From assembly GCF_000001735.4 (NCBI RefSeq), contig NC_003070.9, positions 21,871,971 through 21,935,970 of the forward strand: a stretch of 64,000 bases of DNA. Direction: 5' to 3'. Position numbers and translations under genes: made by a program. The stretch's first letter is position 1. The number at the start of each line of letters is the position of its first letter. This DNA is from Arabidopsis thaliana (Eukaryota; Streptophyta; Magnoliopsida; Brassicales; Brassicaceae). This document shows positions 41,972 to 52,722 of the stretch, piece by piece. The notes beneath the pieces are model-generated. The model had not been told where the DNA came from and ran no database searches. It worked only from the letters and a program-made list of their open reading frames with translations.

Positions 41972-42038
41972 TAGTTCATTTTCACATACAAATATATTAT
42001 GCACGTGGAAAATACGTAACTTATGTGAAAATGAACTA
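41972..42038. repeat. Perfect 17-bp inverted repeat (hairpin)
   Basis: TAGTTCATTTTCACATA at 41972-41988 is the exact reverse complement of TATGTGAAAATGAACTA at 42022-42038, with a 33-base spacer that includes CACGTG. It would form a stable hairpin in RNA or DNA. Confidence 0.85.
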
Positions 42039-45000
42039 ATTGTCTACGTCACGGAATGAACAATAACAATACTCCACGTTGTTTTCAATCCATTCTATTG
42101 GCGCACGTTGGAAATTGTTTGAAAGTTATTTTAATTTTAACTTTCTGTATTCTCCCAAATTTTAATTAACAAGTGTTGTAAAAAAAAGTTTATTAGATGA
42201 TCTTGAGTAAATAAAGAAAAGAATTTAGTCTGATTGCTAATGCTAGATGTTAAAGTCATTGTTCGTCAAACGAACAAAACTCAAAAATAGTAAAACATAA
42301 ATTTTTGTTACAAAATGTATTTGTCACTCCATCAGTTTATGATGAGGGGACGGTTGGTACTTGTTTTAAATTGAAATATATGAATTTTTTTTTTGAGGTA
42401 GAAAACGATGGTACGCTAACACTGATCAACATCAATCTCTATCAAAGTATCAATTAATGATACAACAATATTTGATCAACTTGTTGTTGAAACAATTTTA
42501 TACATAAAATTAAATGGTTGAATATATGTGTACTTCATATCGTTCTCAATTTGACGTTTGAATTGTGGGCTCGAAATAACACATAAGGCCCATATAAAAA
42601 ATGCTGATTGTAAGTTGTATTATACTTTACCAAACTATACAAAATTGATTTAAGCTTTGAAGGGGCTTGTTTTCTATTGACCATAAAACTAATATTCGCA
42701 GACAACTCAAAAATTGAACTGTAGAAATTATTGAAATTCAGATTGCAAGGTGTATAACCTGATAGTAGAGCAATTTGCTTTTATGTCTAATCTTTAAACT
42801 CTAATTTCTATTTTTGAGATCACATTGTAGATTCACACAAACAAAGTTTCATAATAACAACTTAATTACATAAACCAAAAACGTCGGATGTGATTGTCAT
42901 AACCTTAAATTACTTAGGAGGAAATCACTTAAGAGTCCATGACAGTTAAAAACTCCTCTAGCAAGATATGATGTGTATTTATAAATTTTCTATATAGTTT
43001 TTGATTATAGGACAAAACTAGGAAGTTTTCACTATATATGCTTTTAACCTTAATCTAATTATTTAATTTATGAAATAAAAATCTAACTATTTGATTATTT
43101 ATGTTTTGTTACATTTTGCTTGGCTTATAATATGATTTTAAAGCGCATGCAAAATTCACTAATATTCAGAAAATAGAGGTTTACATATTGCGGAAGACGA
43201 TATGTTAATAATTCACACAGTTCACAAAAGCTTTCAATAATTTGGAGATCGAGTATTTGGCTACAAATGGACATGTACCATACGGGCTCTCTCACATTGT
43301 CTTAATCAACATTTCTATACCATTGACAAGACACTCCACTTTTAGAGGTCGAAATAGCGAGTGACGATATCTAATTCCAAAAATTTTGTTTGATAAAAAA
43401 TGGAATAATAGATTGGTTGAAACTTGAACTGTACTTTGGAACTTGCTATATTTTGGAGTTGAAATTGATAAAAATATGTTAGAGATGGTCGTCAACCCCT
43501 CCCCACCACAACCACGACACGATAAGTATTCTTTTTTTTGGATAGTTGAAAAGTAACACGTTCTGACATTCTGACCAAAGACCATCAATCATAATTAAGA
43601 ATTATATACGATGGCAAAAAAAGAACACAAACTTTGACTTACCATGGTAAGAAGTGGATGCTCAAACCAACCAAGAAATTAATGTCTTTGATGCTCTACT
43701 TCTGCATGAAGACGTTGTCTTACTCCGCTTTAGCTACGTCTCTGTCAAGTATGCATGTAACTCGCGGCTTTGGTCCACAATCCAAATGGGCCTGTTTGGA
43801 TGCGGAAGCGGACGAATAAGTGGATCTTGATTTTGGAAATAAAAGAATATTGTATGTAGAATGAGTTATGAAGATTTAAATTTGTATTAAACTAGTAGTC
43901 CATGGTTTTTATTTATTTTTAAAAATGTTAAATGTATTTATTGATAAATTATTTTAATTAATATGAATTTTTATATAAATATGCATTCTTTTTAATATAT
44001 ATATTTTTCTAATTTTGAAACCAATAAATTTTGAACCAGCAAAAATCAACTAGGCCTGATTGACAGTCCTTACTTTAAATACCTCTCAATATATAAGACA
44101 TAAACACTATTTTTAAGTCTCTGTCACCATGTTTATCTGAATTCAATTGGTTTATTATACCACTTTAATTTCTCCAGAGAGCTGTTACATCGTCAAGGAG
44201 GATCAAGTTCATTTGTTACAATACTATAAGAAAGTAGATCAAAAGATTTATATCACGCAGTGCATGCGTAGCTCTCTTGGTTATCAAAGGTTTGTTGTGA
44301 CGATGATGTTGAACCTGTGGTGATGTTGAAACGCCTTATATATACTGTGGTTACGTTTTACTAGCTATACACCAATCCTATCAGAACAGACAAAATGCAA
44401 CCACTTACTAGTTTCCAACATCTTATCATTTCATTGCAAAACATGATTATACCATTTCACAAAATGCCAATCTAATAAAAACAACATTTTCCATTGAAAA
44501 CAATAAAACAAAAACAACATTTTTCTCACTTTTATAAAAGTAGGCCTACACCATGCACCGACCGAGTTAGTTTTGTAACATTTTATGATTATTGGTGATA
44601 ATTATTGCGTTTTATATGAATATTGGGAATATGAAAAGGAAACAAAGGTGGGATGTAGATGTAGTGAGGGTCCATGAAGAAGAGATTGTATAGTTGTCAC
44701 AAGCATAACAAGTAAGTCAGATTCATCAACCTCCTCTTTCATTGTACAACCAAATTCATAACTTTTTATTCACCACCTACATTAATTCATTTATACTCAA
44801 CTAGATTTTAGAACACTGGCCAATAGAACACATTTACAAAACGTACATCAACTTTAAATTTTGGGATTCAGTAGTACCATAGCTATTAATCTTATTTAAC
44901 GTTTTGTACTAATCTTTAATTAGTAAAATACGTACGGCACAATATGCTTATTTGGGGGGGGGGGGGGGGGAAGGGGGGATTTCTTAATAATGTAACACTT

Positions 45001-46464
45001 TATTATGTGATAGCGAATGAGATTGTGTAGATTAGGACACTATAATTTTTGTTTATAATTTTCTGTATTGATTGATAATCGATAATATCAGTAATAAGTT
45101 TTAGGTTCCTTTCAAACATCATAAGTAAATACGAATTTGACTTTCACAGTGTAGAAATAAATATATATTTAACCAGTAAAATTAGTTTGCATATTATACA
45201 CTCACGTAATAAGTTTTTTTCCATTGACTTCACAAATTAGTTTGCTCCTCCTACGAACATGTCATTTGATAATTTCCCGTAACAAGTTTTTTTTTGTTTT
45301 ATGATTTTTTTTGTCAAAAATCTCAAGCACATCTAATTATCAAGATATTGTCTATTTGTATAGTTTAATAAAAAGGGCAAGACAACAAGTCGACGTGTGA
45401 AAACAACATCAGACGCTAGTAAAGATTTGACGCGTGTAATTTAGATGGCCATACTTTGCCTAACAAATGAAATAAACAAATACAATATACTAGAAAATGA
45501 TACATGATAATACTTTTTGTTACCTAAAGTTTCTTTGTAAAGTATATATAAGTTTTATGGTTTTATGGTTGGAACGAAGAAGTCAAAAGATAATGAATGC
45601 ACTAATGCACCACATATACGTTTGAAGACACTTTTTGACGCATGTTTCAGTCGAAGTCAATCTTTTGCTTCTCTAGTCTAGAAATAACTTGTGTTTATTG
45701 TTTAATGCTCATCTCTTCACAAATTATACTTGTTTTGTTGTTGTTAATACAAATTATATATATTTTGGACGATCGATGTTAATTTATGTTAATAAATATT
45801 TTCTTTGTAGTAAATTGTTTAGTAACTCACCTTCACCCATTTTCTAACCATTGTCTTGGTTCAAGTTCCATATCTACTTACATATAATTGTACTCTTAGG
45901 GCGTGTTTTTTTAGTGTCGATGTAACACACATTGGTGACACAAAATTCAAAGGAAAAAGAGAGTTTACCTTATTTTGGACTAATCGGCAGCTTATTTTTT
46001 TTTTTACCAAAACTTGTATCTCCATCGAGAGTGTCTTTAAAAAGCCTTCAAGAATCGGATCAGAGATTGTAGATCTCGTAACTAGCATTAACAGATTCGT
46101 TTCTCAAAAAATTTTGGTAATGTTTTTTTTGGCTATCATTGTATCCAAAAACATAGACACCTAAGTTAGAGAATCTTTGAACAAGAGACGGCGTTTAATC
46201 CTCATAGTTTGTCCCAAATACATGTTACACACCATGAGCGTCTTGCAGCTGGTGTTATTCAAGACGCAAAGAATATATACATAATCGATAGTCATGTTTC
46301 TGAAAAAATAAGAAACTAAAACATAAATCGACAAATGTTATGTTTTTTGGGTTTTTCTTAATTATATATTTTAGTTTAAATTATAAATTGAAATTGTTTT
46401 TCTTTTTCTTGGGAATAATTTTAAAAAATAACAATCAAGGTTAATTAGTCTTTTTACACAAATA
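42039..46464. other. Long gene-free AT-rich spacer
   Basis: About 4.4 kb. I find no ORF with protein-like character. A run of 17 G followed by AA and six G lies at 44954-44978. The region 43460-43820 is less AT-rich and holds a 61-codon ORF, but I see no homology or start context to support it. Confidence 0.4.
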
Positions 46465-47013
46465 TCTATATATACATTTTTGCAGCCATTTTGTGAAATA
46501 AATCCTGTAGTTGGGACTTATTTACAATGGCTGCCACTGAATTTTAATGTTTGTTTTTGATAATTAAAAAAAAATCTTCGAAATAAATATTTGACATTTA
46601 ACAATCTTCCCTAAATCTCTCCACATCAGTTACTAAAATAAAACTTTCAAAATATTTACTATCATTTAATTACTTCAAAATTATCATTTTTGATATTGCT
46701 TTTCTCCATGACTATAACAATTCGATTATAATCATCAAATCGCAGAGATATTTGATAGCATTTAATTACTACAAAATTACAAAATATTTAGATAATAATT
46801 CATAAACATATCATAAATAAGATCAACATTAATAAAATAAATATTTTTTTTACGGGACGGGTTGGCGGGACGGGTTTGGCAGGATGTTACTTAATAACAA
46901 TTGTAAACTATAAAATAAAAATATTTTATACATAGATACAATTTGCAAACTTTTATGTATACTAACTTCAAAAAATAAATTGTTTCCGCGGTGTACCGCG
47001 AGTTAAAATCTAG
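46465..47013 (+). mobile_element. Short non-autonomous Helitron (ATREP-like)
   Basis: The 3' end has the Helitron signature: a perfect hairpin CGCGGT-GT-ACCGCG (46987-47000), a short AT-rich stretch and CTAG at 47010-47013, followed by T. A TC start at 46465 preceded by A gives the A/T target site with no target duplication, as Helitrons do. There is no Rep/helicase coding, so it would need help from another element. The 3' end is well supported; the 5' end is my best guess. Confidence 0.6.
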
Positions 47014-48128
47014 TGAGTTAGTATAGTTCTAGACTGCGACGAGAGTCATTTTAGTTAATTATGCTAAGATTTAAGTCATAATAGGTAAATCTCAGTATAT
47101 ATATACGTGTATTTTTGGATAAACTCTTACCTGTCGTAACGACACAAAAAGAATACGCGCCATTAAATATAAAGATGTATATTTCAAAGAAATTATATAT
47201 ATCTTTTTTATTGTTAAAAAGTTATATGAAAAATGTATTACTATAACATTAAACTAAACAAAGAAACTACAAAACTACAACCGCGTATTTTAATGATCCT
47301 AAATATTTGTTTTGATATTCAATATTCAGTGATAATTATTGTATAGTTTTCAATTGTACATTTGTGCTGTCATCATATATTCATTTGATCAATATACATT
47401 TTTTTAAAAAAAGGAAAAATATATTCTGTGAACTGAACAATCTCTTACCTATACTAAACAAATCCAAATTAGATTCTAATAACTAAAAGATATTGATCTT
47501 TCACCTACATGTCATTAAAAGAAAATTATTTGCCATCCTAATCCACACAAATAAGCATATCGTATGTAATTTACTAATTAGAGATTAGTACAAAACGTTA
47601 AACAAGATAAAACCAAATGTGTTGTTGCTTCAATCGTAAATCTCTAAAATAAGTGACCATAATTGCTTTTTGGACGATGCCGTTAACTCACCGATAACTA
47701 TTGCAAAATTTAACAACTTGTCATTTCATAATTACCCAAAATTTTCATTGACTTCACATATCTCAAGAAAAATATTTTAACCAATCAAAAAATTACTTCT
47801 TCTTTTTTTTTTTACTTATTTGTGAAAAAAAGCTTCTTCTTCACCAAACAGTTTGTCTAGTTGTCTGTGTCTCATTTACCATATTTTCTCTCTAAATTTT
47901 TCCCATTACTGGATTTGAAGATCGTGTCTGGCAGATTTTATCTGATTTTCTGATCAGAGAGAAGTAAAAGGAAACAACTTTTTTGTTAGCTTTCTCTCTC
48001 TACAAGTTTTGGGTTTTTAAGAGAAAGAGATAAAGGAGACAGCTTTCTCTCTCTGTCTCTCTCTAAAAGTTCTGGGTTTAGAAAGAGATCTTTCTTATAT
48101 GTTGAATTTGTGATCAGAGGTGAGAGAG
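47014..48128. promoter_or_regulatory. CW14 upstream region and pyrimidine-rich leader
   Basis: AT-rich to about 47860. The part 47870-48128 is the likely CW14 5' UTR, rich in TCTCTC/GAGAGA runs (47990-48065). Such CT microsatellites are frequent in Arabidopsis leaders. Confidence 0.5.
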
Positions 48129-50700
48129 ATGGGAGGTTGCGTGTCAACGCCTAAGAGCTGTGTAGGAGGTAAAATAAGGTCAAGCAAAAGGAGAAAGACT
48201 CGGACAAGACGAAAGATTCAGAAGAAGAGAGTTGTTTCTTCTTCTCGCTTATCTGACGGATCTTTCGATAATAATCCCACTTTCAGAGGTCTCTCTCTCT
48301 CTCTCTTTCTCTAATCTCTAATCTCTCATTTCATCAAAAATCCATCTTTTGTTCCTCTCTGCATTTCTCTATTGGTTTTGGTCTTGCTCTGTGTTTTTTG
48401 ATTGATTTGGCTTCGTGGGTTATTGTCTTTCTTGTGTATCTCGAAGGTTTGTTTTAGCTTTTTGATTGATTGAATTCGAAATATGTTGTCTTTTGATTGG
48501 TTAGTGTGTTGTTTTGGGGATTACATTGTGGTTAGAGTGTTGTTAGATTTGATTTGTAGGTCTATTACTCAAAAAGAGTGAAGCTTTCTCTAAATGGTTA
48601 ACATCTTTGATGAGCATTGAATCGTGAGGATCAAACTAAGAAACAACATGAAACTGTTGTTAATTTGACACTCAGAGACTTCTGTCACTTTAGCTGAATT
48701 CTTCAGTCTCTCTATTAGAGTTATAATTATTCACCTGACTTAGTCTCACTGTCTTTATCAAACAGCAAGTGTTGATGAAGCATGGTTTGATTCCAATCTC
48801 GCCTTTGAAACCGATTGTGATGATGACTTTCATAGTGTTCAGGAAGGTACAAGCAAAAGCTTTAACATTCTTTTGCTTCGTCATAGGATCATTATATCGC
48901 TTTTGTTCCAATGTTTACTGGATTTGTTTCAGATACGTTGTCAGTGAACGGATGTGAGCGTATCTCAGTATCGAGTATGTCATCTGTTAAAGACTCTAAC
49001 CTTGGTGGTTCCGCTCGGAATTCTCTAAGCGATGTCATCTCACAATCAAAATCAGAGAGTGCTTTGATTGACACTAAGCAGGCTGTTTTCATCGACGAGA
49101 TATCTTCAAATGCTGATGGTAGCTCTAATAAAGATGAAGGGTTGTTGGAAAACTGCGGGATTCTTCCGAGTAATTGTTTGCCTTGTCTTAATTCAACTGT
49201 TCCTTCTATTGAAAAGAGAAGGTCTTTAAGCTCTAGCCCTCCAAGTACGAGGAAAAAAGCTGCGGTTAAACTATCTTTCAAGTGGAGAGAAGGGCACCCT
49301 ACTGGTCCTTTATGTAAGTTTCAATTGTGGTTCCAATGCATTTGAACTAAAGAGATTTGAATCCAAGAACTCACTTTGTTCTCTACATTGTTTCAGTTTC
49401 TACAACAATGCAGTTGCAGAGACCGATGGCAGGTTCTCAGGTTCCGTTTTGTCCACTCGAAAAGAAAATGTTTGATTCTTGGTCAATTATTGAGCCTGGT
49501 AGTTTCCGGGTTCGTAGCAAAACTTATTTCAGGTAAACTTACGGAGAGAGCTTGTTGTTTCAAGTACCTGATTATATGTTCTGTTACTAACTTTAACTGA
49601 TATTTCGTTATTTGGTAGAGATAAGAAGAAAGAGCTTGCACCAAACTATGCTGCATATAATCCATTTGGTGTCGATGTATTTTTATCTCAACGTAAAGTA
49701 AACCATATAGCGCAATACGTGGAGCTTCCTGTTGTTACTACCACCCCGACTAAGCTCCCATCAATCCTTGTTGTAAATGTTCAGGTATATTGTCTAGTTC
49801 CATGGTTAAACTGTTCCTCTTTTGCATCGTCTTTGGTGTTTCGGTTTAATGATGATGTTGCTATCGGAATCATAGATTCCATTGTATCCAGCTGCAATTT
49901 TTCATGGTGAAACTGATGGAGAAGGAATGAATTTCGTTTTATACTTTAAACTTTCGGATAACTATTTAAAGGAGCTTCCACCACATTTTCAAGAAAGCAT
50001 TCAGGTAGTTTAATCTTCCACGTCGTGATTCTGTTTTTTTGTGCTGTACTCTTGTGTTGAAAACGCATTTTTGAATCGCTTTGTCTTTGGATATATGCAG
50101 AGATTACTAGATGATGAGGTTGAGAAAGTTAGAGGCTACACTACTGACACGAATGTACCCTTTAGAGAACGGTTAAAGATATTGGGTCGTGTTGCGAATG
50201 TAGACGATCTTCAGTTGAATGGTGCAGAGAAAAAACTCATGAATGCTTATAACGAAAAACCTGTGCTTTCACGTCCACAGCACGAGTTCTACTCGGTATG
50301 TCACAATTATCATAACAAATGCAAATCCTATTGAAACTTGCAATATAATGCTGAACTAACTTAACTTTGAAATTTGATCTTGTAGGGTGAAAATTACTTT
50401 GAGATTGATATTGATATGCATAGATTCAGTTATATATCGCGGAAAGGATTTGAAGCATTTTTAGACAGGCTAAAGAACTGTGTTCTTGATGTTGGACTCA
50501 CAATTCAGGTAATGTGTTTCAATTTGTTACTTCTTTGATGAATTTTTGGGTCTAATTGCTGTGGTTATTTAACTGTATAATCTCATTTTCAGGGGAATAA
50601 ACCGGAGGAGTTACCGGAGCAGATTTTGTGTTGCATCCGGTTAAATGGGATTGATTACATGAATTATCATCAGTTAGCTCTTAGTCAAGAAGTCCTATGA
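48129..50700 (+). CDS. CW14: CW14, DUF1336 (EDR2 C-terminal-like) protein
   Basis: Coding exons: 48129-48288, 48766-48846, 48933-49313, 49397-49532, 49619-49784, 49876-50004, 50101-50295, 50386-50508, 50593-50700; 492 aa. The start [11 protein letters not shown] has Gly2 and a nearby Cys, a good N-myristoylation (and possible palmitoylation) site. A very basic stretch follows ([17 protein letters not shown]), suggesting membrane attachment. The middle is Ser-rich. From about residue 210 onward lies the DUF1336 domain shared with the C-terminus of EDR2 ([73 protein letters not shown]). Related EDR2-like proteins act in lipid binding and defence. The specific role of CW14 is not known to me. 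The start at 48129 is chosen over the upstream TTG because it creates the myristoylation site. Confidence 0.9.
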
Positions 50701-51902
50701 TACTAAACAAAAGATATGACCTTTTTTTTTGTTGTTGTTCTTTATCTTCTTTTCTTTTGTTCCTCAAGAACACAAAATCTAAGAGATACATCGTTTTGAA
50801 GAAGAAGTCAATAATGGAAGCATGAGTATATACATGATACATCATTCCGAAACCTGATCATTTCTCGGAGATTGCCTACGACTCTGTACAGTGGCCAATA
50901 TTGCTCATCATAAATATCATAATTCAATGAGAAATCACCAACAACAGTAGGATTTAATGATGTCTTCGGAAAACCGTTTTCTGATATTATAATGATGTAT
51001 CCGTAAGAATATACATATTTTCTCTAACCAAATCATATCAAAGCTGGTACGACTATAAGTTTCAGTTTGCTTTTACTGGTTATAAGGGGATGGTTTTGAC
51101 TTTTGAGCAATGATCTTGACCCGGGGTTTTGAGAGAGGAGCAAGGCAAAGGGCTTTCATATGTTTCCTCTCTAGTCTCTACATGATGAACAAGGCATTTG
51201 GGTTTAGACTTCGTTTAACCTAGTGTCGTCACTAAGTTTCTGTTGTCTCTTTATAAGTTTTAGCTTCTTGGTTTTGGTTTTGGCTTTTCTATTTGTGACT
51301 TTTGTCCCTCTAACTAGTTTTGGATTCGGTCTCTTTCTTTTGGGATTAGTTTTCCAAAGATTTTACCATATTCCGCATATCTTTTATAATTCTCGTAACT
51401 TAGAACCAAATTCACATCAAAAAGAACCAAAGATTTTGTCTCTCTACCTAGTTTTGGACTAGTCTATATTAACCGCGAACGGAAATATAATGTCTAAACC
51501 AACCTCACTAAACCCATAAAGTAGCAGGTTGACAAATGTGCTTAAAATTTTTCTTCTACAAATAATTGAAAAATTAATCTTCAAATATTATTATACTAAC
51601 AATTTTTAGGTTTAAAATAACTTTAGTATCACTCTTTTTGTAAATATTATAATTCTTCTACATTACATTTTTTTTAACACATTAAATATCCTTATCAAAT
51701 TTGTACCTTTTGTTTTAACATTAAATTTTTATTTACTCATTTTAGAAAAAGAAAAAAAATGTTGTATTTAATAGAAGAGGATAAAAATTGGAAAAAAAGA
51801 AGTAAAAAACAGTAACAATAAAGAAACAGAACAGTGTTTAAAAAAAAAAAAGAACAAAAACAAATTCACGTGGGCGAACCGGGAGGAAATGAACCATAAT
51901 TC

Positions 51903-52055
51903 GAGTCGGTCCAATCAATCCCATTTCACAAACCGAGCTTTGGAAAGACGCTAGATTGACTTATTAAATACAACGCGAGTCGGTCGAACCGAATAATCAA
52001 TCCTGGTTAACAAACCGAGCGTCGGAGAGACGCTACACTGACTTGAATACAACGC
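51903..52055 (+). repeat. Tandem duplication upstream of the Nup98 gene
   Basis: Copy 1 (51903-51976) and copy 2 (51977-52055) both run GAGTCGGTC, AATCAATCC, CAAACCGAGC, AGACGCTA, ACTTGAATACAACGC with small differences. They end 13 bases before a TATATATAAA box. Confidence 0.8.
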
Positions 52056-52067
52056 AGAAACTCACTG

Positions 52068-52080
52068 TTTATATATAAAC
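52068..52080 (+). promoter_or_regulatory. TATA box of the Nup98 gene
   Basis: TTTATATATAAAC followed about 25-30 bases later by a CT-rich probable transcription start (CTCCTCCTCCACTT). It is the only strong TATA element within 700 bases upstream of the ATG. Confidence 0.6.
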
Positions 52081-52722
52081 TCAGCCTCCTCCTCCACTTT
52101 TCATTCTACGTACAAAAATACTCTTTTAGGCTTTTTGATTCCGGCGAGGTCTCTGCTTCTTTCTCCTCCTTCTCCGTCGTCTCCATATCGTGATACTTCA
52201 GGTTACATTCCTCAAATCCTCTTTTTTGATTCTACGACGAACGACATCGCTTTCCTTAACAGTTTCGGCGGGTTTATCACGCCTGAATCCTAATTTTTCC
52301 AACATCTGACGAACGAGTACAGAAATTTCTGGTTATTTATCTTGTGTGACATTCGTGAGACGTAGTTTAGTTTAGTTAGATTGATTTCCATCGGATTCAT
52401 CATAGGTAATATTTGTTGAAGTTTATGTCATCGATTTGGTTTTGATTTTTTGTACTCTGTTTTCTAATTTGATGATTCCTGGTTATGAAATACACAACTT
52501 GTGATGTTGCCTTGTTCAATGTCGATCCTATATACGACTAATTGTGTTGTTAATTGGTGTAAATTGGTTCGTTTTGGGGTTCTTGGTGTATATGATTCAT
52601 GATTTGGAACTTGAAAAGTTCCATTACAGTGTTTGCTAATGTACATGTTTTTTTGTTGTTGTACCAGGCTAGAAGAAACAATTCCTTTGGCTGAGCCGAG
52701 AGACGTGAATATATAGACGAAG

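Larger units (their letters stand above)
50701..52722. other. CW14 3' region and Nup98 promoter
   Basis: The first 350 bases are the CW14 3' UTR. The part 51480-51870 is AT-rich with a long A-run (51840-51851). A tandem duplication (51903-52055) and a TATA box (52068-52080) mark the Nup98 core promoter. A leader intron is likely, from near 52406 to CAG at 52669. Confidence 0.5.

Noticed and set aside
41972-42038. Calling the hairpin a microRNA gene
   Set aside because: Arms are 17 bases, shorter than a miRNA duplex, and no expression evidence is visible; kept only as a repeat.
43292-43588. 98-codon minus-strand ORF
   Set aside because: AT-rich and without family resemblance; expected by chance in 9 kb of spacer.
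43634-43819. Possible small peptide gene
   Set aside because: The ORF is 61 codons without a signal peptide or conserved residues that I recognise.
45856-46164. 102-codon ORF in the gene-poor block
   Set aside because: Composition is driven by A/T runs, with no motif, promoter or splice support.
51223-51462. 79-codon Phe/Leu-rich ORF between CW14 and NUP98B
   Set aside because: It comes from T-rich spacer sequence; no other support.
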